A DNA stretch of 20,874 nt from an uncultured Arcobacter sp. (GTDB lineage Bacteria; Campylobacterota; Campylobacteria; Campylobacterales; Arcobacteraceae), in contig CAJXII010000010.1 of the NCBI GenBank assembly GCA_913054415.1, positions 1 through 20,874 of the forward strand, given 5' to 3'. A program made the position numbers and the translations under genes. Below the pieces are notes generated by a model. That model did not search any database. It was not told the DNA's origin and saw nothing but the letters and a program-made list of their open reading frames with translations. This document shows, in pieces, positions 6,652 through 14,104 of the stretch (positions are counted from its first letter, which is position 1; each line of letters begins with the position of its first letter).

Positions 6652-7989
6652 ATGGGGAAAGATACACTATTTACTATTTTATTTGTAACAATCTTTTTAA
6701 TATTTATAATTGTTTTTTTAACAAATAGTATTTTAAAGCCATATATTGATACATTTTTACGAATAGGTGATAGTATCAAAAAATCAACTGATGGAAAATT
6801 TGAGAATATCAATAAACCAAAAGGTTTAATCAAAGGTAAAGAGGTAGATAAGCTTGTAGATAATTATAACTCTTTTATTTTGATGTTAAAAAACTCTTTT
6901 GATGATATCCATACAAAACTTAAAATCTTTACAGGGGATAATAATAGAACTAGTGATAACTCTTTTTTAAATTTAAAAGATATTATTGATAACTTGTCAG
7001 AATTATATACATTCAAAAAACAAATAGATATAGATGAAACATCACATGAGATATATGATAGATTAGCACAAATATTAAAAAATAGATTTAATATTAAACA
7101 TTTTAATTTTACTATTTATGATAGTGAAAATAAAACTATGAAAGTTGTATTACAAGAGGGTGATGATAAAAAAGAGTGTGATAAATCAAGTAATTTTGAT
7201 CTATGTAGAGCATATAAAATATCACAAGATATCTATAGTGTATCTTATCATAAAGCTTGTAGTTGTTATAAAGATAAAGGTTTTTATTATTGCATACCAT
7301 TACAACTTATGGATCATATTACTTTAGTAATCAGATGTGTTGTTGAAACACAAGAAGAGTTTGATACACTCAAAAACTACCATATTATATATATTAAAAA
7401 ATATCTACAAGAGGCAATTCCAAATCTAAAAATTAAGTATATTGTTGATGAGTTAAATGAATCAAACTATAAAGATGCTCTAACTGGATTGTATAATAGA
7501 AAGTTTTTTGATCAGGAGATTGATATATTGATCAATTTAGCTCAAAGAGAAGAGTTTAGTATTGGTGTATTGATGTTAGATATGGATCATTTTAAAGCTG
7601 TCAATGATGAATATGGGCATGATGTAGGTGATCAAGTTTTACAAATGTTAAGTAGTATTATTAAAGAAAATATTAGAGAATCAGATGTAGCAATACGAAT
7701 GGGTGGAGAAGAGTTTTTATTATTGCTTGTTAATATAGATGAAAATAATACAATCAAAGTAGCTAATAAAATTCGACAAAAAGTAGCTACAAGTGCTATT
7801 AAATTAAAAAATGGTGATGATTTCTACAAAACTGTAAGCACGGGTGTATCAATGTTCCCTGATGATTCTACTAATATATTCCAAGTTGTAAAAAATGCAG
7901 ATATAGCCTTATATAATGCAAAAGAGAGTGGAAGGGATAAAGTAGTTAGATTTACAAAATCTATGTCTAGCACAATAGATATATTCTGA
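6652..7989 (+). CDS. GGDEF diguanylate cyclase, C-terminal part of a broken gene
   Basis: This would make cyclic di-GMP from two GTP. From ATG 6652 the 445-residue product has a membrane helix at 5-27 and a HAMP-like linker (about 28-85). A GAF-like region (about 125-255) follows, with Cys176, Cys185, Cys203, Cys205 and Cys214. The GGDEF domain (273-435) has active site GGEEF (351-355) and an inhibitory I-site RESD (342-345) five residues before it, so catalysis and product inhibition look intact. The frame is open upstream to 6544 but offers no ATG, GTG or TTG before 6652, and ATG 6652 has no clear ribosome site. The natural start is at 6410 in another frame, so expression is doubtful. If made, it would be a sensorless, possibly deregulated cyclase. 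It converges on mutS7 with 14 bases between stops. Confidence 0.78.
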   Translation: MGKDTLFTILFVTIFLIFIIVFLTNSILKPYIDTFLRIGDSIKKSTDGKFENINKPKGLIKGKEVDKLVDNYNSFILMLKNSFDDIHTKLKIFTGDNNRTSDNSFLNLKDIIDNLSELYTFKKQIDIDETSHEIYDRLAQILKNRFNIKHFNFTIYDSENKTMKVVLQEGDDKKECDKSSNFDLCRAYKISQDIYSVSYHKACSCYKDKGFYYCIPLQLMDHITLVIRCVVETQEEFDTLKNYHIIYIKKYLQEAIPNLKIKYIVDELNESNYKDALTGLYNRKFFDQEIDILINLAQREEFSIGVLMLDMDHFKAVNDEYGHDVGDQVLQMLSSIIKENIRESDVAIRMGGEEFLLLLVNIDENNTIKVANKIRQKVATSAIKLKNGDDFYKTVSTGVSMFPDDSTNIFQVVKNADIALYNAKESGRDKVVRFTKSMSSTIDIF

Positions 7990-8003
7990 AAATAAAATAC
8001 AAT

Positions 8004-10955
8004 TTATTCTACATAGGTATAATGTAGCTCTAAACCTTTTGATGTAGTGATAAAACCATTTATATTTATTTTGCCATCATGCACCATTTTATGATGTTTT
8101 TTACATAGTGGGATAAGATTGAATTTATGGTTTGCATTGATATGTTCTATAAAGCCATCTTTATTTGCTCTATGTTGAGCTTTGATATGGTGAACATCAT
8201 CTACATTTGCACCACATATAGCACAAGAAGCTATATATAGGTCTTTGTTATATTTGCTGGATTTTTTTTGAGATAACCTTTCTATAGTATTATAATCATC
8301 AGTTACCCGTTTTCTTATTTGATTTGCTATATCTAAAAACTCTTTGTCCATATGCAATGATTTAGCAAATTCTAAACCATATACACTACTTCCACTTCCA
8401 TATTTTAGTTTTCTATCAAATATAAGTTTATCCTCATCATCTTTATAGATTACACTAAGATGTAAGCATATAATATTTTTCAAGCTCTCTATCTCTTGAA
8501 GTTCTGGTAGTTGATGTAGATGTGTAGCAAATACAAATATAGCTTTTAATTTTGCAAGTTTTAAAATCGCACTAGCAACTATACTAACTCCACTCATTGT
8601 TTCTGTGCTATGACTTATCTCATCACCTAAAATTAATGAGCTACAAGTTGCTCTATTGAAGATATTTTTTAGATCCAACATCTCAACTGCAAAAGATGAT
8701 AGTCCCTTGGAGATATTATCAGCTCCACTAATTCTAGTAAAAATAGAATCAAATAAAGAAAATCTCATAGAGTTAGCAGGAACAAAAAATCCTGCTTGAG
8801 CTAAAATTACTGATACTCCTATAGATTTCATCAAAGATGATTTTCCACTACTATTGATACCAAATAGTAACATCCCGTGCATTTTGTTATCTATGATTGT
8901 ATCATATTTGCTATTTTTGATAATCACATTGTTTTGATACTCTTTATTTGCTAAAGTAAGATCTCCCAAAATCACATCATTTGGCACATAGATACCTATA
9001 TCTTGTTGAGATTCTATAAGTGGATGTCTAAGATTGATAAGTTCTAAGAAATTATTATCTTTTTCGGTTTTGACAATTTTAGGGCAAACATAGTTATATT
9101 TTTTTGAAGTTTTGATATTTGATACAGTTACATCTATCTCTGCTATAAAATGGCATAATTCAAGTAGCATAGTTGAGTATTTTTCTTCATATAATTTTAT
9201 CTGTTCTTTAAAAAGTGATTTATTTAAAGATACTATTTTTTTGATATTGTGGATATATTTATCTGATATATTTTCAGTTAGTTTATTAGAGATTTTTACA
9301 TTATTAGTTTGAACTTTTATCTTAAAATCTTTAAATAGATATAGTTGATCATCTATAATAAGATGTGATTCTAAAAGTTCATCTTTGATAAGGTTGTATC
9401 TATTTTTTGTAAGTTGGATAAAAAATCCCTCTTTATCCAAACGATTAAGTGTAACAAAATTTGAATCACTTTTATTTAAAAATTTTAAAATATGCTCGAC
9501 AAATAAGTTAAGTTTGCTTTTTAATTTTTCATTCTCTTGAAGTAGCTCATCAATAGTAGCACTGATATTTGGCTGGATAATATTTGTTTCTATATCTTTT
9601 AACATATATTTTCCAGACTCTTCTAAAATAAAAGTATTTTGTATAGATGTGATAAAAATATCCAACTCATCACTACTACAAGGGGATTTAAAAAATTTAT
9701 AATTCTCCATAAATTTGATAATATCATTGATACTTATAAGTGAATCATATAAATAGTTTATCTCAAAAGGGTGGATACGATTTAGTTTGATCCTTCTTGT
9801 TAATCTTTCTATATCATATATACTTGATAGCTCTTTTTCAATAGGGTTATGATAATCATATAACTCTTTTGATAGTGTATATCTTCTTTTTATCTCTTTT
9901 TCATCTTTGATTGGGTGGGTTAATCGCTCTTTTAAAAGTCGTTTCCCCATAGCGGTTGATGTGTTGTTTATAAGTTTGCTAATACTATTTTGATGTGGTG
10001 TATCTAATATATTTAGTTGCTCTAGGGCATTATTTCCTATATAGACATATTTGCTTATATCTAATTTTACAGGATAAGATAGTTTTTGACATATTGTAGA
10101 ATCGTGATTGATAATAAAATCTATTAAGATTGCTAAACTCTCACTAGCTAAAGCATATAGTTCCATATCAAGATGTTCTATTGGAGTTAGAAGAGATTGG
10201 ATATTAAATACCTCTTTAAATAGTTCATTTTGATATGGTATTCTCATCCTTGCACTATTGATATGGTAAGTTTTATTTTCAAGCTCTAGGTATTGGATTA
10301 TCTCGTTTAGATTGATCTGTTTATTAAGTAGTGTGATAATAACTTCACTTGTTTTGTGCATATTCATATAGTTAAATAACTCATCCAAAGCAAAAGATGA
10401 ATCTTCACTTGTGCCATAAACTTCGTTGTAGTAACATTTACCAGTAGTTACATCTATTGCACTATAACCTACAAGGTAGTTTTCATTTATCTTATCAAGC
10501 ACTATTGATGTTGTATTGTTTTCATCACTATTTACTACAAAATCAAAATTTGTTCCAGGAGATATGATAGCCTCTAGCACTCTTTTGACATTTGGTGGTG
10601 TCCCTTTTTGTTTTATGATAACTATTGTATATTTTTCACAAGCTATTATTCTACTTAGATGTTTCTCAAATGATATAGTAGGAACTCCTGCCATTAAAGG
10701 ATTTTCAATAGAGTTTTCTAAAATATTTTTATTTTTTCTTGTAAGTTGTATATTTAGCAGTTCCGCTATCTCTTTTGCTTTACCTATTTGTTCCTCTTCA
10801 TTATTTACCTCATAAGTTTCAAAAAAAGTTCCAACCTCTATAAGCACTACAGTATTTGTGCCATATTTTTTCTCAAATAGTTTTTGAAGTTTAAAATATG
10901 CTTGAGTTAGAAGAAGTGAATTATCCTCTAATATCTCTGCAACAACCGTTCTCAA
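8004..10955 (-). CDS. mutS7: MutS7-type mismatch-recognition ATPase fused to an HNH endonuclease
   Basis: The product is 983 residues from TTG 10955. Domain I (about 17-130) keeps the mismatch-reading Phe-x-Glu (GTFFETY, Phe44 and Glu46). The connector, lever and clamp regions follow. The ATPase has Walker A GINSSGKS (699-706), Walker B LILGDE (Asp778, Glu779) with SHSTET, and the THLHQ switch. The C-terminus (about 908-983) is an HNH nuclease: CAIC (Cys911, Cys914), His922-His923, Asn946, Cys951 and His954-His955. Domain I plus C-terminal HNH defines the MutS7 subfamily known from Campylobacterota, octocoral mitochondria and giant viruses, where recognition and incision may be joined in one chain without MutL. 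TTG 10955 overlaps the preceding TGA as TTGA with AGGG about 11 bases upstream. TTG 10976 would add 7 residues but overlaps the previous gene by 25 bases. Confidence 0.9.
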   Translation of the reverse strand: MRTVVAEILEDNSLLLTQAYFKLQKLFEKKYGTNTVVLIEVGTFFETYEVNNEEEQIGKAKEIAELLNIQLTRKNKNILENSIENPLMAGVPTISFEKHLSRIIACEKYTIVIIKQKGTPPNVKRVLEAIISPGTNFDFVVNSDENNTTSIVLDKINENYLVGYSAIDVTTGKCYYNEVYGTSEDSSFALDELFNYMNMHKTSEVIITLLNKQINLNEIIQYLELENKTYHINSARMRIPYQNELFKEVFNIQSLLTPIEHLDMELYALASESLAILIDFIINHDSTICQKLSYPVKLDISKYVYIGNNALEQLNILDTPHQNSISKLINNTSTAMGKRLLKERLTHPIKDEKEIKRRYTLSKELYDYHNPIEKELSSIYDIERLTRRIKLNRIHPFEINYLYDSLISINDIIKFMENYKFFKSPCSSDELDIFITSIQNTFILEESGKYMLKDIETNIIQPNISATIDELLQENEKLKSKLNLFVEHILKFLNKSDSNFVTLNRLDKEGFFIQLTKNRYNLIKDELLESHLIIDDQLYLFKDFKIKVQTNNVKISNKLTENISDKYIHNIKKIVSLNKSLFKEQIKLYEEKYSTMLLELCHFIAEIDVTVSNIKTSKKYNYVCPKIVKTEKDNNFLELINLRHPLIESQQDIGIYVPNDVILGDLTLANKEYQNNVIIKNSKYDTIIDNKMHGMLLFGINSSGKSSLMKSIGVSVILAQAGFFVPANSMRFSLFDSIFTRISGADNISKGLSSFAVEMLDLKNIFNRATCSSLILGDEISHSTETMSGVSIVASAILKLAKLKAIFVFATHLHQLPELQEIESLKNIICLHLSVIYKDDEDKLIFDRKLKYGSGSSVYGLEFAKSLHMDKEFLDIANQIRKRVTDDYNTIERLSQKKSSKYNKDLYIASCAICGANVDDVHHIKAQHRANKDGFIEHINANHKFNLIPLCKKHHKMVHDGKININGFITTSKGLELHYTYVE

Positions 10956-11419
10956 AATGGTGATTTCCCTGTCCAAGATCTTAACATATCTCTATCTTGT
11001 TTGGTTAAGATAGCTTTTTTATGTATCTGTGTATAGCTAGATAGTGGCATAGCAGTATGAACAGATTTATAAATAGCAGTTAATTTTTTATCTTTTTGCT
11101 CTGGTGTGTAGGTGTTCCAAATAGAAAAATTAACATATTGCCTACCAACTTTGACATGTCTTGATATAGTCCATGAAAATGGAGCAATATTTGCATACCA
11201 AGGCCAAATAGTATCGTTACTATGACAATCCCAACACGATCTTTTTAAAATATTCATAATAGGCTTTGGTGCTTGAATTTGATCTTTTTTATCATAAGGT
11301 GGATTTGTTTTATCTATTGTAATAAGTTGAAATAGCAGTATGATTGATACTAAAATTATTATAAGTCTTTTACCTGCCCCTTTTGGCACCGATTGTTCAT
11401 TTTCAAATCTATTTCCCAT
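10952..11419 (-). CDS. Membrane-anchored single-haem c-type protein (Haem_bd family)
   Basis: This 155-residue protein has a short basic N-terminus and one membrane helix (about 18-34), then a periplasmic domain with one c-type haem motif CWDCH (Cys62, Cys65, His66). The surrounding pattern SCWDCHSNDTIWPWYANIAP, then HVKVGRQYVNFSIW and the late AMPLSSYTQIHKKAILT, is that of the haem-binding-domain family with one covalent haem. Its electron partner is unknown. ATG 11419 has a GGGG-type ribosome site 7 bases away and starts 4 bases after the thioredoxin-like gene. Its stop overlaps the mutS7 start. There is no obvious functional link to DNA repair. Confidence 0.85.
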   Translation of the reverse strand: MGNRFENEQSVPKGAGKRLIIILVSIILLFQLITIDKTNPPYDKKDQIQAPKPIMNILKRSCWDCHSNDTIWPWYANIAPFSWTISRHVKVGRQYVNFSIWNTYTPEQKDKKLTAIYKSVHTAMPLSSYTQIHKKAILTKQDRDMLRSWTGKSPF

Positions 11420-11423
11420 ATAA

Positions 11424-11741
11424 TTACCCCAAAAAAATATCGTATGGTCGTTGAAGCTGTTCTTTGAGCAACTCTATTGATAAGTTTCTACCTTTTCGTA
11501 TAAACTCTTTACCATCTAAAAAGACTAACATAGTTGGTATAGAAAAGATATTAAAAGCTACAGCTATGTGTTTGTATTGAGCTACATCTAAGTATATTTG
11601 TTCTATTTTGTCAAAAGATTGATCAAAAAGATTTTTGATTTTTGGTTGTAAAGCTTTACACACTCCACAATTTTCACCACTAAAATATATCATAACAGCT
11701 GGTTTTCCCTCAATCATTTGATTTAACTCTTCTAGTGTCAT
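11424..11741 (-). CDS. Thioredoxin-like protein with CGVC active site
   Basis: This 105-residue cytoplasmic thioredoxin-fold protein has the redox motif CGVC (Cys25, Cys28), not the usual CGPC of housekeeping thioredoxin, and the cis-proline loop FSIPT (Pro69). There is no signal peptide or membrane helix, so it is not a periplasmic c-type cytochrome maturation factor, although the next gene encodes a c-type haem protein. It probably acts as a minor thiol-disulfide reductase. ATG 11741 overlaps the folP TGA as ATGA, implying coupled translation, and the next gene follows after 4 bases. Confidence 0.85.
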   Translation of the reverse strand: MTLEELNQMIEGKPAVMIYFSGENCGVCKALQPKIKNLFDQSFDKIEQIYLDVAQYKHIAVAFNIFSIPTMLVFLDGKEFIRKGRNLSIELLKEQLQRPYDIFLG

Positions 11742-12895
11742 ATAGTTGCCTTTTGATTTTTTATAGCTTGTTGAACTTTTATAGCTTGTATATGCTCTTT
11801 TGTATCGTGAGTTCTAATAATAGAAGCACCTTGATTGATAGATTCTAAATGTATTGCTAAAGTTCCTGGTAATCTTTGCTCTGGTGTTGTTGGTATAATT
11901 TTATCTATCATAGATTTTCTACTTGCACCTACTAAAAGTGGATACCCTAGATGTTTAAAATGCTCTAAGTTTTGTAATAAAATAAGATTATGTTCCAAAG
12001 TTTTTCCAAACCCTATACCTATATCTAAAATAATATTCTCAGAAGCGATACCAAATTTTTTAGCTTTTTTTATTTGTTGTTGAAAGAATTTATCTATATC
12101 CTCGATAATATTATCATATTGTGGGTTTTGTTGCATAGTTTTTGGATCACCTTGCATATGCATTATTACAACTTTTGCACCATATTTTGCTACTAGTTTT
12201 GCCACTTTATCATCTTTTAAACCTGTAATATCGTTTACTATTGAGAAACCAGATTTTAAAGCATATTTAATCACACTAGGGGTATAGCTATCTATACTAA
12301 AAGTTACTTTTTTATATAGTTTATTTTTTTTGATACTATCACATATAGGTTTTACTCTTTGTAGCTCTATATCTTTTGAAACAGCACTACTTCCTGGACG
12401 ACTTGATACTGCACCTATATCTATAATAGTAGCACCATCTTCTATCATTTGATATATTTGTTTGATGGCATTTTTATCTTTAAATCTACTACCTTTAAAA
12501 AAACTATCATCATTGGCATTAATTACCCCCATCACTTCAATATTTGATATAGATGGTGTAATAAAACTTTTTAACTCTTTTGCTAAATCTTTTAATCCAA
12601 ATGGTTGAGATAGCTCTTTTTTGCATAATATCTCTATATGTTTTTGTGAAGCAATTAAAACAGCATCTACAAATTTATCTTGTGCTAGAATTGTTCCTCT
12701 TGGCACTGCAAGATCAGCACCTATTGATAAAGCATCTTGTTTTAAAATATTAGCAGCTGCTACATTTAGATTTTGGATATATAGATGTATTATATTTGAT
12801 TTTTTAGATAATATTTTAGCACCTGTTTTATCTGTTCCAATTTGGTTATATAAAAAATCTTTTATATTTGATGGATTGATTTTATAGATGAACAT
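11738..12895 (-). CDS. folP: Dihydropteroate synthase, long Campylobacterota form
   Basis: FolP joins p-aminobenzoate to dihydropterin pyrophosphate in folate synthesis and is the sulfonamide target. The 385-residue protein has an N-terminal extension of about 115 residues ahead of the TIM barrel, as in other Campylobacterota. Barrel motifs are present but divergent: MGVINANDDSFF (122-133), IDIGAVSSRPGS (158-169), DIGIGFGK (291-298, with Ile where most enzymes have Pro), GASRKS (323-328) and RTHD (361-364, usually RVHD). The ATG at 12895 has no good ribosome site and overlaps holB by 14 bases, so translation probably depends on coupling. The gene order hobA-holB-folP supports the call. Confidence 0.9.
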   Translation of the reverse strand: MFIYKINPSNIKDFLYNQIGTDKTGAKILSKKSNIIHLYIQNLNVAAANILKQDALSIGADLAVPRGTILAQDKFVDAVLIASQKHIEILCKKELSQPFGLKDLAKELKSFITPSISNIEVMGVINANDDSFFKGSRFKDKNAIKQIYQMIEDGATIIDIGAVSSRPGSSAVSKDIELQRVKPICDSIKKNKLYKKVTFSIDSYTPSVIKYALKSGFSIVNDITGLKDDKVAKLVAKYGAKVVIMHMQGDPKTMQQNPQYDNIIEDIDKFFQQQIKKAKKFGIASENIILDIGIGFGKTLEHNLILLQNLEHFKHLGYPLLVGASRKSMIDKIIPTTPEQRLPGTLAIHLESINQGASIIRTHDTKEHIQAIKVQQAIKNQKATI

Positions 12896-13535
12896 TACTA
12901 TAGCTTTGTGTAGGAGATTTTGTATATATAAGAGTTAATAATAGATTTGTTAAAATATTAATAGGTCTTGAGTTTAAACTTAATAATTTTATAGCGGTGC
13001 TAAATGTTTCTAATTGCCTTGTATTTAGTTTAATATTCTCTTGTTCGATTTTGTAAAGTATAGATTCTATTAGTTTTTTTGCATCATTTTTATTGATCCG
13101 TTGATGTTGTTTTAAGAAGCTATATATATCTTTTAGTTCTAGTTTTGTAAAACTTAATTCACAAGGGATAATTGGCTCTTTTGTTTTAATAATCTGATGA
13201 GGTAATCTTGAAAATATAGTAGGTAAAATAGAACTTTTTGAAAGAGTAATAAGGATAAATACTATATTTGTTGGTGGTTCTTCTAAAACTTTTAAGAGCA
13301 TATTTTGAGCTTCAGTATTAAATGTTGCTCCACATAATAAAATATATTTAGTTGAAGATGAAGCAAGATATGCCTCTTTGATAGCTTTTTGAGCATGTGT
13401 GATTAGAAAATCATATTTATTCTCTTCCTCATTTTTAATCACCCTTACACTATGTTTAGGAAGTGTTGATATTAACTCTTGGATAGTTTGTTCTATATTT
13501 GAAACGATTAAGATTTTAGAACTATCTATTATCAT
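12882..13535 (-). CDS. holB: HolB-like DNA polymerase III delta' subunit, short form
   Basis: This is a clamp-loader subunit needed to load the sliding clamp. The 217-residue product is much shorter than the roughly 330 residues of E. coli delta'. It keeps the conserved FNTEAQNMLLKVLEEPP (72-88) and the arginine-finger region ILPTIFSRL (103-111). It lacks an N-terminal Walker A region, as expected for delta' proteins that do not bind ATP. The short form between hobA and folP is the known Campylobacterota arrangement. ATG 13535 has AGGAT upstream; the gap to hobA is 9 bases, and the end overlaps folP by 14 bases. Confidence 0.85.
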   Translation of the reverse strand: MIIDSSKILIVSNIEQTIQELISTLPKHSVRVIKNEEENKYDFLITHAQKAIKEAYLASSSTKYILLCGATFNTEAQNMLLKVLEEPPTNIVFILITLSKSSILPTIFSRLPHQIIKTKEPIIPCELSFTKLELKDIYSFLKQHQRINKNDAKKLIESILYKIEQENIKLNTRQLETFSTAIKLLSLNSRPINILTNLLLTLIYTKSPTQSYSNVHL

Positions 13536-13544
13536 ATACTAATC

Positions 13545-14096
13545 CTATTTATTTACATCTATTTGGGCAAATAGGACACCACTTAAAGTTTTATTGTATA
13601 ATCTAAACATTTGTAATAGCTTCATATCCAATGCTTCTTCACGACTACTTAGATAAAAACTATTTGGTATCTCTTCATCAAAAATCCACATAAAAGAGTT
13701 TTTAAACATTTTTGCAATATTGGCATTTTGATGAGAACTTCTACCTATATACCAAATATAGTAGCCATTTGGAAATGATATATTTAACATATCTTGTATA
13801 AGATTTATATCGTTTTCATTTCTTAAAGTGTTCGTTTTATCTACAAAAGATTTAAAATCATAAAATGGTAAATATGGTCTTTGGTTTGATGAAGAGTTGA
13901 TATTTGTTAGGATATATTTTAAAAACCAATCCCGATCATCATCTGTTAAAACTAAAACTGTTCTTTCTTTGTTGATAAGTCTTTCTATAGATTTTGATAC
14001 AAGAGGAGTCCAATCATATTTTCTCTCTTCAAGCCATGAACCTATTAGTTTATCCTCTCTGATTGTATTGATTGTCCAATTTAAAAACTCTTGCAT
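13545..14096 (-). CDS. hobA: HobA, DnaA-binding replication initiation factor
   Basis: HobA binds domain I of DnaA and helps assemble the initiation complex at oriC; it is the Campylobacterota counterpart of DiaA. The 183-residue protein is about the length of Helicobacter HobA and shares its pattern: N-terminal FLNWTINTIRE, GSWLEER, then LTDDDRDWFLKYILTNINSS (about 50-69), RPYLPFYDF, a YIWYIG strand, FMWIFDE and the C-terminal LDMKLLQMFRLYNKTLSGVLF. The ATG at 14096 has AGGAT upstream and 8 bases to lysC. The position between lysC and holB is diagnostic. It has no enzyme motif. Confidence 0.9.
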   Translation of the reverse strand: MQEFLNWTINTIREDKLIGSWLEERKYDWTPLVSKSIERLINKERTVLVLTDDDRDWFLKYILTNINSSSNQRPYLPFYDFKSFVDKTNTLRNENDINLIQDMLNISFPNGYYIWYIGRSSHQNANIAKMFKNSFMWIFDEEIPNSFYLSSREEALDMKLLQMFRLYNKTLSGVLFAQIDVNK

Positions 14097-14104
14097 TTTT
14101 TATC

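Noticed and set aside
7990..8003. Bidirectional terminator between the convergent cyclase and mutS7 genes
   Set aside because: The 14-base gap holds AT-rich sequence with no stem-loop.
10956..10976. TTG 10976 as the mutS7 start
   Set aside because: It overlaps the haem-protein gene by 25 bases and has no ribosome site. TTG 10955 forms a TTGA coupling with the previous stop.
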